Of a stretch of 64,000 nt of DNA, positions 25,541-33,538 are shown in pieces. This stretch comes from Candidatus Borrarchaeum yapensis (GTDB lineage: Archaea > Asgardarchaeota > Sifarchaeia > Borrarchaeales > Borrarchaeaceae). The DNA lies in contig JAEOSF010000004.1 in the NCBI GenBank assembly GCA_016840515.1, forward strand, positions 37,114 through 101,113. Direction: 5' to 3'. A program made the position numbers and the translations under genes. How positions within the stretch are numbered: the stretch's first letter is position 1; each line of letters opens with the position of its first letter. The notes under the pieces are model-generated. The model worked only from the letters and a program-made list of their open reading frames with translations, had not been told where the DNA came from and ran no database searches.

Positions 25541-28522
25541 TTAAGAAGATGGAGACAGTTTTTTCATATAAATTTTGATTTCATCATTCTCAAACGGCAA
25601 TACACTGAATATTGGGTAGTCTTCTTTGATATCATCTGTTAAATCCTCCGCTTGTAACGCAAACTTTAGTGCTCCAATTTTTGATCTGATATCATCCTTT
25701 TGTGCGATTAAAGATTGAATGAATTTGGTATCTTGACTTACTACGATGATGTCTATACGCTCTTTCACATTAAGTTTATTTTTCTTTCGAGTAAATTGAA
25801 CATTTCTCATGAATTCTCTACCAAGTCTTTCTGAGGCAATTTCCTCAGTGACTTCTAAGTCAAGATAAAGATCAAATGAATCGCTTGACGTACCAACTAA
25901 ATGTTTTGTTGAACTAGGTAACGTTTCAGTTACAAGCACATTTTTTACATTTGCTTCGTGAACGATTGCTGGAATTACTTCAGATATATCATCAAAACCT
26001 TCTTTCGGTATGATAACCAGTCTTTTACAAGGCCACCTTAATTTTATATTGTGCTCGTCTCGAAGTGCCAGAGTAAGTTCAACAATTTTTCTTGCGTCCC
26101 TCATTGCATTTTCTAATTTTTCATCACGGAAAGATTCGTTAACTACAGGCCAATCGCACATATGGATAGTTTCAGGCAAATCGGGATATTGTTCACGAAT
26201 TAAATCCTGGTAGACCGATTCGGCAATTATTGGTAGAATTGGAGCAAATATCTTTGCAGTTTCTGTGAGCACCGTTATAAGGGTGGCGAGTGCTGCTTCT
26301 TTGCTTGATCCAGACTCAGAAATCCATGTGCGTTCCCGAATAAGGCGAATATACCATCTACTTATGTCTTCAACAATTAATTCCTGTACAATCGGAATTG
26401 TATCTCCTGGACGCATTGCTTCGAAGGCTTGGGTCATCTTGCTAATGGCAGATTGTAGCCGGGAAAGAAGCCATTTATCTTCTACTTGGAGTTCAAGCGC
26501 ATCGATTGGGTGGTCCTTGACACTGAAATCGGATTCTTTAACTCGTGATAACGCGAACATATAAGTGTTCCAAAGAATATTCAAGATCTTAAAATAGTCT
26601 TGCTGGGTTTTAAAGTCAAATTTCATATCTTCGCCTGGAGGTGTAGCTAAAGAATAGAATCTAAATGCTTCAGAGCCATATTTCTCAATAACCTCATCAG
26701 GTGAAATTGCATTGCCTAAAGATTTGCTCATTTTCCGTCCTTCGGTATCTGCAACAAAACCATGCATATAAACTGCCTCGTAAGGTCTACGATCGATCGC
26801 GACAACACTTAGACAGATTTGTGAGTTGAACCAGCCTCTAACTTGATCCTTACCTTCCAAAATGAAGTCAGCAGGCCACCAGTAATCAAAAGGTTTTGGA
26901 TCTTCAGGATAAGGTAGGATAGCCCATGTTGCTGCGCCGCTGTCCAGCCAAACGTCTAATACATCAGGTACTCTTCGAAAGGTACCTCCACAGGCACAAA
27001 CCCATGTTACTTCGTCAATCCAAGGTCGGTGAAAATCATCAACAGGTTTTCCATACATTCTTAATAGTTCTTTTCGTGATCCGATAACCTCAATAGACTC
27101 ACATGCATCGCAAATCCAGAGTGGTAGAGGTATACCCCAATATCTTTGTCGACTAATGCACCAATCTTGCAGGTTTTCTAGCCAACTCCTAAAACTCTGA
27201 CTACCTGCCCAATCTGGAGACCATTTAACTTTGTCATTTTCTGCAAGAATCTTTTCCTTTTCTTTCGTTAAATTCAACATCCATTGGCTTGTAGCTTGAA
27301 ATATTAAGGGACTCTTACATCTCCAGCAATGAGCATATTCGTGTTCAACTCGATGGGTTGCAAGAAGCAGACCTTTTCTCTTTAAATCCTCAATTATGAT
27401 AGGATCTGCATCTTTAACAAATAATCCAGCGTATTTTCCTGCCTCTTCTGTAAAACGCCCAGCTTCATCAAGTGGCGAAAATGGAGGAAGTCCATATCTT
27501 GTACCTACCTCGAAGTCCTCAGGCCCAGCGCCAGGAGAACTATGAACGATACCTGTACCTTGCAGTTTCGTTACAAATTCACTGCTCAATAATACAGCAT
27601 GTGCTTCCGGATATTTTTCATAAAATTCCTGCATAATAGGAACTTCTTCAATGAGCGGATGAATATAACGGAGCCCTCTTTCCCGCAGTATTTCACCTGT
27701 GACTTCTTCGATTACCTTAAATTTTTTTTCAAGCATTGCTGATATGATACCTACTGAAACAAACTTTCCAATGATCCAGATTTCATCATCCACTTGAGCA
27801 CGAACATACTCGAACTCTGGATGCACCATAACTGCTAAGTCGCTTGGGAGGGTCCAAGGTGTCGTTGTCCATACGATGAAATACTCGCTAGGTTTGTCTC
27901 GAAGTTGAAATTTAACAAATATTGAAGGATCACTAACTGTCTTATATTCATATTCATGCTTAGCGAGAACCGTTTCACATCTAGGGCAAGAGTTCAATAC
28001 CCTTGTGCCTTTGTAAAGTAGATCTTTTTCATAAGCTTTCTTAAGTGCCCACCACGCACCCTCGATGTATGAATCCTTGATCGTCATGTAGGGATCCTCC
28101 CAATCCATCCACACAGCTAAGCGCTTAAACTGCTCTGTCATTTTGTTAAGATTGTCGATGGCGAAATTTCGGCATTCCTCAATGAAATGTTCAACGCCAA
28201 ACTTTTCTTCAATGTCCTTTTTTGTTTCAATACCAAACTTCTTTTCAATAGCGACCTCAATTGGTAATCCGTGCATATCATAGCCCGGACGGTCATAGAC
28301 ATCATAACCTCGCATACGTCTGTATCTAAGGAATAGGTCTTTGAGCACTTTATTCCAAGCCGTACCGAGATGGATGGAACCCGTGGTGTACGGGGGCCCG
28401 TCTGTAAAGTAGAACTTCTTTTTTCCTTTCCTGAAGTCTTTCGTTTTTTGATAGGTACTGTTATCCTCCCAGAATTTCAAAATCGTTTCTTCAATAGATA
28501 CTGGGGTAAATTTCCTTGACAT
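25541..28522 (-). CDS. ileS: Isoleucyl-tRNA synthetase
   Basis: 993 residues from ATG 28522 (MSRKFTPVSIEETILKFWE). A TTG two codons upstream is possible, and an AGGAGG site lies about 15-20 bases upstream. Class I: HIGH-equivalent GSIHLGTAWNKVLKD (about residues 47-61), DRPGYDMHGLPIEV, CP1 editing domain with WTTTPWTLPSDLAV, zinc-type cysteines, WCISRQRYWGIP, and KMSKS in GRKMSKSLGNAISPDEV (about residue 595). An anticodon-binding helical domain follows. It charges tRNA-Ile and has editing motifs against valine. The adjacent tRNA-Ile(UAU) lies 88 bases downstream on the same strand. Confidence 0.95.
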   Translation of the reverse strand: MSRKFTPVSIEETILKFWEDNSTYQKTKDFRKGKKKFYFTDGPPYTTGSIHLGTAWNKVLKDLFLRYRRMRGYDVYDRPGYDMHGLPIEVAIEKKFGIETKKDIEEKFGVEHFIEECRNFAIDNLNKMTEQFKRLAVWMDWEDPYMTIKDSYIEGAWWALKKAYEKDLLYKGTRVLNSCPRCETVLAKHEYEYKTVSDPSIFVKFQLRDKPSEYFIVWTTTPWTLPSDLAVMVHPEFEYVRAQVDDEIWIIGKFVSVGIISAMLEKKFKVIEEVTGEILRERGLRYIHPLIEEVPIMQEFYEKYPEAHAVLLSSEFVTKLQGTGIVHSSPGAGPEDFEVGTRYGLPPFSPLDEAGRFTEEAGKYAGLFVKDADPIIIEDLKRKGLLLATHRVEHEYAHCWRCKSPLIFQATSQWMLNLTKEKEKILAENDKVKWSPDWAGSQSFRSWLENLQDWCISRQRYWGIPLPLWICDACESIEVIGSRKELLRMYGKPVDDFHRPWIDEVTWVCACGGTFRRVPDVLDVWLDSGAATWAILPYPEDPKPFDYWWPADFILEGKDQVRGWFNSQICLSVVAIDRRPYEAVYMHGFVADTEGRKMSKSLGNAISPDEVIEKYGSEAFRFYSLATPPGEDMKFDFKTQQDYFKILNILWNTYMFALSRVKESDFSVKDHPIDALELQVEDKWLLSRLQSAISKMTQAFEAMRPGDTIPIVQELIVEDISRWYIRLIRERTWISESGSSKEAALATLITVLTETAKIFAPILPIIAESVYQDLIREQYPDLPETIHMCDWPVVNESFRDEKLENAMRDARKIVELTLALRDEHNIKLRWPCKRLVIIPKEGFDDISEVIPAIVHEANVKNVLVTETLPSSTKHLVGTSSDSFDLYLDLEVTEEIASERLGREFMRNVQFTRKKNKLNVKERIDIIVVSQDTKFIQSLIAQKDDIRSKIGALKFALQAEDLTDDIKEDYPIFSVLPFENDEIKIYMKKLSPSS

Positions 28523-28838
28523 TTTCAATTTACTCTTTCCTCCTACTGACCGTAACAAGTAAATGTTAATTCTTTTTCTTAGAGTGCAGCCTACTTGCCA
28601 GTTTTTGAGTTCGATAATCAGTAAAATGGTTGGATTTTTGAAATTGGATTAGAGTCCTTTTGTTATTCTTTCATAAAAGGACAAAGTATCATCCATTAAT
28701 TCACTTAAAACATTAACGTCTTATACAAATATTTCAGAAACTTAAAACTAATTTGAGGTTCGCTACATGCTTATTTTCAAGCTTTATCTCTTTTTGAGAG
28801 TTTAAATTAGTGTTAAATAATGAAAATTTCTGTCTGTG

Positions 28839-30797
28839 TTATAAAACAACTTTCTCATTACAAGTTGGGCAGCTTATAAAAACATCATTTTCGGAAGATC
28901 TCATCCCTTCTGCACAGTGTCGATGCATAATGGATCTACAATGAGTGCAACGAACTTTGCAGTATGATAACGAAGATCCACAGGTAGGACATGATGTGGC
29001 TCCACAAATCTCGCATTTCGGAGCATCCGGGATTAATATTTCTTTTTCTTCAATCTCTTCTTCATAAAATTCTTTGGTTTCGTCTATGATAGGCAGTTCA
29101 ATCTCTTCTGAGCCGAATTCTCCCCCTTTTACAATGAACTCTTCGATTTCTTTTTCTCTAGAAGTTTCTTTTGTCTCACTAACAGTACTTTCATCCATAA
29201 GCCCATCTTCTTCAGATGACGCAAGAAGGTTCTCAGAAAGAGTTACAGATTCAGGCGCATCAATTCGTTCTTCAACTTCTGGTTCTCTAGGTGGTGTGTA
29301 TGGCTCTTCGGTAGTAATTATTTCTTCAGTAGGACCATAGTATTCGATTATCTTATCTTCGGGCTCTATAATAAATTGTTCTTTTAGAATTCCGAGTTCC
29401 TTATTTAGTTGCTCAATTTTGGTGTCTTTGTCGTTCAACTGACTTTCAGCGTCATTAAGTCTCCTTTTGTATCGATTAATTTTAGTATCACGTTCAGTAA
29501 TCGCATCTTGAAGTTGTTCAATATTTGGTTTGAGTTCTTCTTCTATCTGTTGTTCTAAGTGTGTCACCTGACGTTTTAGTTCGCGTTGTTTTACTTGAAG
29601 TTGGTCCCTTTCTTTTTTAATGTTCATGATTTCTTCTGTTTTTTCATCGAGATGATCATTTAATTCTTTACGAGTTTCTTCGAGAGCTATTACTTTCGCT
29701 GCTTGTTCTGAAGCAAGTAACTCTAATTCATCAGTTTTTGTTTTTAACAAAGCAATTTGTTTTTCAGTTTGTGATTTGTGCTCTGATAATTTCCTAATTA
29801 TATCTTTTTGCTGTTTTAATTCCTTATCCTTTTCATCAATGTCTATCCGCAAATTTGCGTTAATTTCCTCTTGTTGATTGATCTTTTTGCCACGCTCTGA
29901 GAACTTGGTTTCAAGTTCATTTAGGCGAGGGGTAATTTCCTCTAAAGTTCTCTCAAGATCATTTATATTTGCACGATATTTTCCGATAGCATCATCTAAG
30001 CGGGTGTTTTCACTTTTCAAGATCATTATTTCTTCTTCTCGATTTTTTAGATCTTCTTCTTTGAGCTTTAGGTCTCTAGTTTGCTTCTGAAGTTGATCTT
30101 CTAGAGAGACAATTTTTCGAGTATATTCCGAAATCTTGTCTGTTAACATTTCTGTTTTATCTTCTGATAAAATATTGTTTGCAGGTGTATCTTCAGGTTC
30201 CAACAGTAATTCACTTGTCTCCACTTGTTCTTCAATTAGCGTATCAAAACTCTCTATCTCAGGAGGAGATAGTTCATCAACTCCATCAGTATCCACGACT
30301 TTGGTTTCTATTTCGACTAATTCAATTTCTTCTGAAAGAACGGTGTGTTTTCCTTTCATTTTTGGAAATTCCTGCAATGCCGTGGTCAAATTGCCATTTA
30401 TATCAATTTTATGGTCTGCAATGATACTTAATTGATCAGAGGGAATTTCTTCGGGCTTCATTATCCTTATCAGGAGAGGTACAGTAGTAATAAGCAAACT
30501 TGTATCCTCTTTCTCAAATATAAATTCAAAAAAGAGTTCAAAATCACTAGGAACTTGACCACTTGGTGCCACGAAACTGACTTTCTGATGCGTTTCATCC
30601 CCTTTTTTGAATTTTCTCGGAAATTCTTCAACTTGTGCAAGTTTGAATACCTTTGGCAGATGCTGAAATCGTTTAAAACTGTGGGAAATATGAGATTCTA
30701 TAGTAAAGAATACGTTAAATAGTTCTCCGGGGCTAAGCATTGTTTTTTCAACACTCATTTTCAAAGAAATGGCTTCTTCAGGGGCTTCTTTGTTCAA
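28839..30797 (-). CDS. Long coiled-coil protein with C-terminal RING-like zinc module, unknown
   Basis: 652 residues. The N-terminal beta-rich domain (about residues 1-130) resembles an Ig- or arrestin-like sandwich. An acidic linker follows, then a near-continuous coiled coil (about residues 215-470), another acidic linker, and a cysteine/histidine-rich tail. Tail ligands are CEIC (595, 598), CPTC (603, 606), CTHC (617, 620), H625, C628 and CPTC (643, 646). The last part follows a C-x2-C-x4-H-x2-C-x14-C-x2-C spacing like RING or treble-clef cross-brace domains. The start is uncertain (TTG 30797 or ATG 30758). No named family recognised; a scaffold or ubiquitin-like-system role is speculation. 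Confidence 0.65.
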   Translation of the reverse strand: MNKEAPEEAISLKMSVEKTMLSPGELFNVFFTIESHISHSFKRFQHLPKVFKLAQVEEFPRKFKKGDETHQKVSFVAPSGQVPSDFELFFEFIFEKEDTSLLITTVPLLIRIMKPEEIPSDQLSIIADHKIDINGNLTTALQEFPKMKGKHTVLSEEIELVEIETKVVDTDGVDELSPPEIESFDTLIEEQVETSELLLEPEDTPANNILSEDKTEMLTDKISEYTRKIVSLEDQLQKQTRDLKLKEEDLKNREEEIMILKSENTRLDDAIGKYRANINDLERTLEEITPRLNELETKFSERGKKINQQEEINANLRIDIDEKDKELKQQKDIIRKLSEHKSQTEKQIALLKTKTDELELLASEQAAKVIALEETRKELNDHLDEKTEEIMNIKKERDQLQVKQRELKRQVTHLEQQIEEELKPNIEQLQDAITERDTKINRYKRRLNDAESQLNDKDTKIEQLNKELGILKEQFIIEPEDKIIEYYGPTEEIITTEEPYTPPREPEVEERIDAPESVTLSENLLASSEEDGLMDESTVSETKETSREKEIEEFIVKGGEFGSEEIELPIIDETKEFYEEEIEEKEILIPDAPKCEICGATSCPTCGSSLSYCKVRCTHCRSIMHRHCAEGMRSSENDVFISCPTCNEKVVL

Positions 30798-31112
30798 AGA
30801 AATACACGCTCATTCATTAACGTTATCAATATTGCCAGAGGATTTCCTCTCGCTTAACTATGAAATATCAGCTTAGTATAATTTAGTGCTTTCAACATGT
30901 TAAATTATATGGTGATTTTTTGTGCGCGAATTTAAAAATGTTTTTTCGCTAAATTCGAAAATCTATCTTCAAAGAACAAATTAAAGACCTGAATAAAGAA
31001 GTTTCAGATAAAGGCAAAACATATTTTAACCACCGTGCCGTTTCCTCTTATAAGAAGAATTCTCGTCTCTCAAATCAAAAAATAAATGAATGAAAACGAT
31101 CGGTGATGAATT
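30798..31112. other. Gene-free intergenic stretch
   Basis: An AT-rich spacer between two divergent genes. I see no tRNA, hairpin-rich RNA or coding potential. A cttataag run near 31047 may be a TATA element for the membrane-protein gene at 31113. Confidence 0.4.
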
Positions 31113-31694
31113 ATGGTTACAGTTCTTGCTCAATTTGCACCTGCTATTCTTATTATCGCAGGACTTCTTGCTATTGCGTGGCTAAGTGAAAAAATCGCTG
31201 AACGTATGGGAAAAGTAGGAGAGGTTTTTACTATTTTCATCAAGATCTTTGCTGCTCTTGGATTCTTTATCGGCATATTATGTGTCATTACTGGTATTGT
31301 AGTGTGGGTAACTCCTGCAACAGCGTTCCCCCCAGGCCAAGCCCCATCATGGCTTGGAGATACGATCACAATAGTCTTGTTGTTAGTGATCGGTATTGCT
31401 CAAATAATGAAACCCTGGACTGTAGTACCATGGGCGGCTCTGCTGGGCTTAGTGGGTGGACTTATCGCTGCTGGAGCCGCTGTCTTCATAATGGCTGCAT
31501 TAGGCGTATCTTTGGCTGGTAACTGGCTGATCATTGCAATAATCTTCATAGTCTTCGGTGGGATAATCTTTTTCCTCTTTAAGTGGATCGAGGAACTCTT
31601 AGAGTTCATTGCAAAAGTTTTAACGTTCCCACTCATCAGTGTGCCTCTAGGCTTCATCGCAATCGGATACGCAATTTATCTTCTCCTCGCATGA
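31113..31694 (+). CDS. Small polytopic membrane protein, unknown
   Basis: 193 residues with five or six hydrophobic helices: about residues 5-25, 35-65, 80-98, 103-130, 135-158 and 168-192. It is glycine- and alanine-rich, with WVTPATAFPPGQAPSW forming one extracytoplasmic loop. It is monocistronic, with ATG 31113 preceded by a GGTGAT ribosome binding site. No family motif recognised. Base composition is noticeably more GC-rich than its neighbours, which may reflect high expression or a transferred origin. Confidence 0.65.
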   Translation: MVTVLAQFAPAILIIAGLLAIAWLSEKIAERMGKVGEVFTIFIKIFAALGFFIGILCVITGIVVWVTPATAFPPGQAPSWLGDTITIVLLLVIGIAQIMKPWTVVPWAALLGLVGGLIAAGAAVFIMAALGVSLAGNWLIIAIIFIVFGGIIFFLFKWIEELLEFIAKVLTFPLISVPLGFIAIGYAIYLLLA

Positions 31695-31902
31695 TGTAAC
31701 TTCCTTGCGTCTAGTGATTCAACACAGAAAATACGGTTCCATTACACCCTTTTTTTCATCTTATTCTGCAACGAAAGAGCTGCGAGTAACTCTCGCTTAA
31801 CAGAAGAGGCGTTCCTGCCGATAAAGTTAAAAACTCAAGATATACTATACTTCTGACAACGATTCCTTTGTAAATTGTTAGTCTAAATACTCCAATTAAA
31901 AT

Positions 31903-32069
31903 GGGTCCGTGGCCTAGCCTGGATGAGGCGCCGACCTTGACAAAATTTGTCTAGGGCGTAAGCCTTCGAAGCCGGAAATGCTTTCCCTCAATCCGGAGGA
32001 CTGCTTCGTCTCGTGGGTTCAAAGGAGATAGAGTTACCCTCTAATCTGAAAATCCCTCCGGACCCACCA
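31903..32069 (+). tRNA. tRNA-Arg(TCG) with three introns
   Basis: GGGTCCG/CGGACCC acceptor, A73 and encoded CCA. Intron 1 (31934-31961) is at 29/30 with central helix GCGC:GCGU and bulges CGA and AAG. Intron 2 (31979-32010) is in the variable loop at 46/47 with CGGA:UUCG. Intron 3 (32024-32052) is in the T loop at 59/60 with UUCA:UGAA and bulges AAG and AAU. Splicing yields CCGGC-CTTCGAA-GCCGG, variable loop AAATC and T loop TTCAAAT, for 78 nt with CCA. The anticodon UCG reads CGA (Arg). The T stem GTGGG/CCCTC has one U-U mismatch, which is odd. Confidence 0.9.
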
Positions 32070-32151
32070 TTTTGAAAAGGATTTTATTTATTTCACAAAT
32101 GCAATAATTTTTCAAGTTGTTAGCAAAGAACCTTGAAAAAACTCTTAATAC

Positions 32152-32287
32152 GGGTCCGTGGCCTAGCCAGGACAGGGCACAGGCCTCCTAAGCCTGATTG
32201 CAACCATCATATCGATTTTGCTTGGCGATCGTGGGTTCAAAGGAACTGTGCAAGCGCTTAGTTCTGAAATTCCCACCGGACCCGCCA
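32152..32287 (+). tRNA. tRNA-Arg(CCT) with two introns
   Basis: GGGTCCG/CGGACCC acceptor, G73 and encoded CCA. The anticodon arm CAGGC-CTCCTAA-GCCTG is uninterrupted (anticodon CCU, codon AGG). Intron 1 (about 32199-32227, 29 nt) sits in the variable loop with inner helix GCAA:UUGC. Intron 2 (32242-32270, 29 nt) sits in the T loop at 59/60 with UUCA:UGAA, bulges AAG and AUU, and inner helix GAACU:AGUUC. The mature RNA is 78 nt. It lies 82 bases after tRNA-Arg(TCG), so the two may share a transcript. Confidence 0.9.
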
Positions 32288-32307
32288 TTTCCCTTTTAGT
32301 TAAAATA

Positions 32308-32664
32308 TTATTTATGAGAACGTCTATAATGTTTCAACATAGCTTTGAACTTTCTACATCCTGACCCATAAAATGATTTTTCTCGCAAATCACCCGCTTG
32401 TCGTTCAAGCAAACGTTCCATATGCCATTGAGGGTTAGTTTTTATAGAAGGTTCTGTATGAGCTCTGATCCCAAATATTTCTTCTGATTCAGAAAGCGAG
32501 AAAAGCCTTAAATGCAGCTGTCTATCATTCCAATAGAAATGGTACTCGGCTTTTGCATCACGCGAGATTTCTTCATATTCAACGAAACCCATCTTTTTTA
32601 ACATCTCGTCGATTTTCTTGAACGTTGTGTTCCTTAAAGTGACACAGTAATTCTTGACAGTCAT
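32308..32664 (-). CDS. Small soluble protein, unknown
   Basis: 118 residues, mixed alpha/beta, basic C terminus (CRKFKAMLKHYRRSHK). Features include EYHFYWNDRQLHLRLFS and an ending with two cysteine/histidine-poor basic helices. The ATG is preceded by AAAGGCGAT, a plausible ribosome binding site. No family recognised. It lies tail-to-tail against tRNA-Arg(CCT). Confidence 0.6.
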   Translation of the reverse strand: MTVKNYCVTLRNTTFKKIDEMLKKMGFVEYEEISRDAKAEYHFYWNDRQLHLRLFSLSESEEIFGIRAHTEPSIKTNPQWHMERLLERQAGDLREKSFYGSGCRKFKAMLKHYRRSHK

Positions 32665-33165
32665 TTTTAATCGCCTTTCCTTTATCTCTAAAAGAGTAAT
32701 TTTTGATGCTTCAAAAATTGTTTTTTCTACGTTAGAGAATATGAGACATTATATTGTTTTAGTTAAAAAAACATCTTACATATAATTTTTGAAGTGATAA
32801 AAAATTTTAGAAAAAGGAGTGGGGATCTAAGATCCGCATAAAAGTGAAGTGTAAGAGAGGTCGTCAATAAACCCGTTATTCAAAGTCCTTTATATATTTT
32901 TTGTTTTGGTGTAAATCTTCCGATAGATTTTCATTGAAAATTAACATGATCATGTATATATGCTCAATTTATACTGTGATTGATTAACTACTCACTAACT
33001 TTGCATATGATCAGAGGCGTTTTATTAAACAGTCATTAAAATGCTGCACTCTTGAGTATCTTAATTGATTAAGGTGGATTACATTTTGTTTTAGTTCATT
33101 CTTAGACTCATTAAAAAATTGGACAGTTCAAGTATCTCTTTGATACAATTACTCGATAGGAAATC
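32665..33165. other. Gene-free intergenic stretch of 500 bases
   Basis: AT-rich sequence with no credible coding frame and no tRNA-like fold. A short hairpin, ggatct-aagatcc, lies near 32823-32835. I see nothing else that I can name. Confidence 0.4.
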
Positions 33166-33441
33166 CTATTCTAGATCCTTTCCAAAAGGCCAAATACGCT
33201 CTACTAGTTTTCCTCCGCATTTTACGCATACATATATCTTGCCTATTTGTCCCTGTCGATCATGTGTGAAGCGCATTCCGACACCTCTCTCGCATAGTAT
33301 ATCCATTTTGCAAAAGGGACAATAATAGTAAATATTCATCGCACCATGTTCCCCTTTTTTCTCAGGAGACCATAAATAATCGCTACACTGTATACACATC
33401 TTTTGTGCATCGCAACGAAGATGTTTCGCAATTACAGTCAT
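33166..33441 (-). CDS. Small double zinc-ribbon protein, unknown
   Basis: 91 residues with three CxxC-type knuckles: CIQCSDY, CPFCKMD and CVKCGGK, plus a lone cysteine (DILCERG). It may bind two zinc ions as rubredoxin-like ribbons. Such small archaeal proteins are often nucleic-acid or protein adaptors, but no specific family is recognised. The ATG is preceded by a GAGAGCATT stretch, a weak ribosome binding site. It is 97 bases downstream of alaS on the same strand. Confidence 0.65.
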   Translation of the reverse strand: MTVIAKHLRCDAQKMCIQCSDYLWSPEKKGEHGAMNIYYYCPFCKMDILCERGVGMRFTHDRQGQIGKIYVCVKCGGKLVERIWPFGKDLE

Positions 33442-33538
33442 AATGCTCTCACTTTATTCTAGTTATTGAATCAGTTCAACCTACTATTATAAATGATTTA
33501 AACTGTCCTTAATGAAGATTTTTATTGACGAAGGTTTT

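Noticed and set aside
29074..30435. Serine-rich open frames on the plus strand opposite the coiled-coil gene.
   Set aside because: They mirror the acidic, glutamate-rich coding strand and have no ribosome binding sites; they are antisense artefacts.
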